Shown: positions 6,003 through 6,105 of the stretch, piece by piece
How positions within the stretch are numbered: the stretch's first letter is position 1
Layout: every line of letters begins with the position of its first letter
Assembly (NCBI GenBank): GCA_031262285.1
Contig: JAISHZ010000214.1
Coordinates: 1 to 6,105 of the forward strand
DNA: 6,105 nucleotides
Direction of reading: 5' to 3'
Source: Lachnospiraceae bacterium
Lineage (GTDB): Bacteria > Bacillota_A > Clostridia > Lachnospirales > Lachnospiraceae
Made by a program: the position numbers and the translations under genes
The notes under the pieces: model-generated
The model's database searches: none
The model's input: the letters and a program-made list of their open reading frames with translations, nothing else
What the model was told of the DNA's origin: nothing

Positions 6003-6105
6003 GTGTTAGTCTCTCTGGGCGTTACGATGAGCCCGGGCAGGGAAAATGCGCGCACAAGCAAGCGCTCATTTTCCCTTGGTCTCATCTCCACAGAACGTAT
6101 AACAC
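6003..6105. other. Long rod-like inverted repeat at the right window edge
   Basis: GTGTTA (6003-6008) and TAACAC (6100-6105) enclose nested dyads. These are an imperfect pairing of 6012-6019 with 6087-6094, GATGAG (6026-6031) with CTCATC (6081-6086), an asymmetric internal loop (7 and 4 bases), then AGGGAAAATG (6039-6048) with CATTTTCCCT (6067-6076), one mismatch and GCGC/GCGC with an eight-base loop. No coding frame covers it. It could be a non-coding RNA, part of a palindromic element or a cruciform; it may extend past the window. Confidence 0.55.

Noticed and set aside
6003..6105. 6S RNA, tmRNA, SRP RNA, RNase P RNA or a T-box leader
   Set aside because: None of the conserved sequence blocks of these RNAs can be seen on either strand; only the rod-like shape recalls 6S RNA, which is not enough.

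Overview
The window looks like chromosomal DNA from a Gram-positive, low-to-mid GC member of the Bacillota, most likely Bacilli. The pointers are strong AGGAG-type ribosome binding sites, sigma-A-like promoters with 17-18 base spacers, a very acidic DUF1292 (YrzB-family) protein, and a solitary BioY. The genus cannot be fixed from the sequence alone. No rRNA, tRNA, prophage gene or transposase is visible.

Layout, left to right. (1) The C-terminal end of a UvrA excinuclease ATPase (1-606, cut by the window edge). (2) A leader of three near-identical 69-bp tandem repeats plus a diverged fourth (601-868), each full unit carrying two short hairpins. (3) A compact UvrD/PcrA-type helicase (870-2717), same strand. 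(4) A DUF1292 protein (2698-3009, minus strand) that overlaps the helicase end tail to tail by 20 bp. (5) A GNAT acetyltransferase (3136-3627) transcribed divergently from DUF1292, with its own recognisable promoter. (6) A 172-bp non-coding element (3684-3855) bounded by 21-bp imperfect terminal inverted repeats and full of internal dyads, resembling a MITE. (7) A sigma-A-like promoter with a 10-bp perfect inverted repeat around it, then the biotin transporter subunit BioY (3958-4527). (8) Histidinol dehydrogenase or a close paralogue (4524-5816, minus strand), whose TAA stop shares the four bases TTAA with the BioY stop; it has a good promoter at 5855-5883. (9) A gene-free right end (5884-6105) with a motif like the termini of the element at 3684-3855 and a long rod-like dyad running to the window edge.

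Functional links are limited. UvrA and the helicase are both DNA repair or DNA processing proteins and may share a transcript, although a TGTTATAAT extended -10 box inside the end of uvrA suggests that the helicase can also be transcribed separately with the whole repeat array as its leader. BioY and HisD are convergent and belong to unrelated pathways (vitamin uptake and histidine biosynthesis). The genes are all familiar families. The unusual material is non-coding: the repeat array, the MITE-like element and a possible relative of it, the bioY operator, and the right-end dyad.
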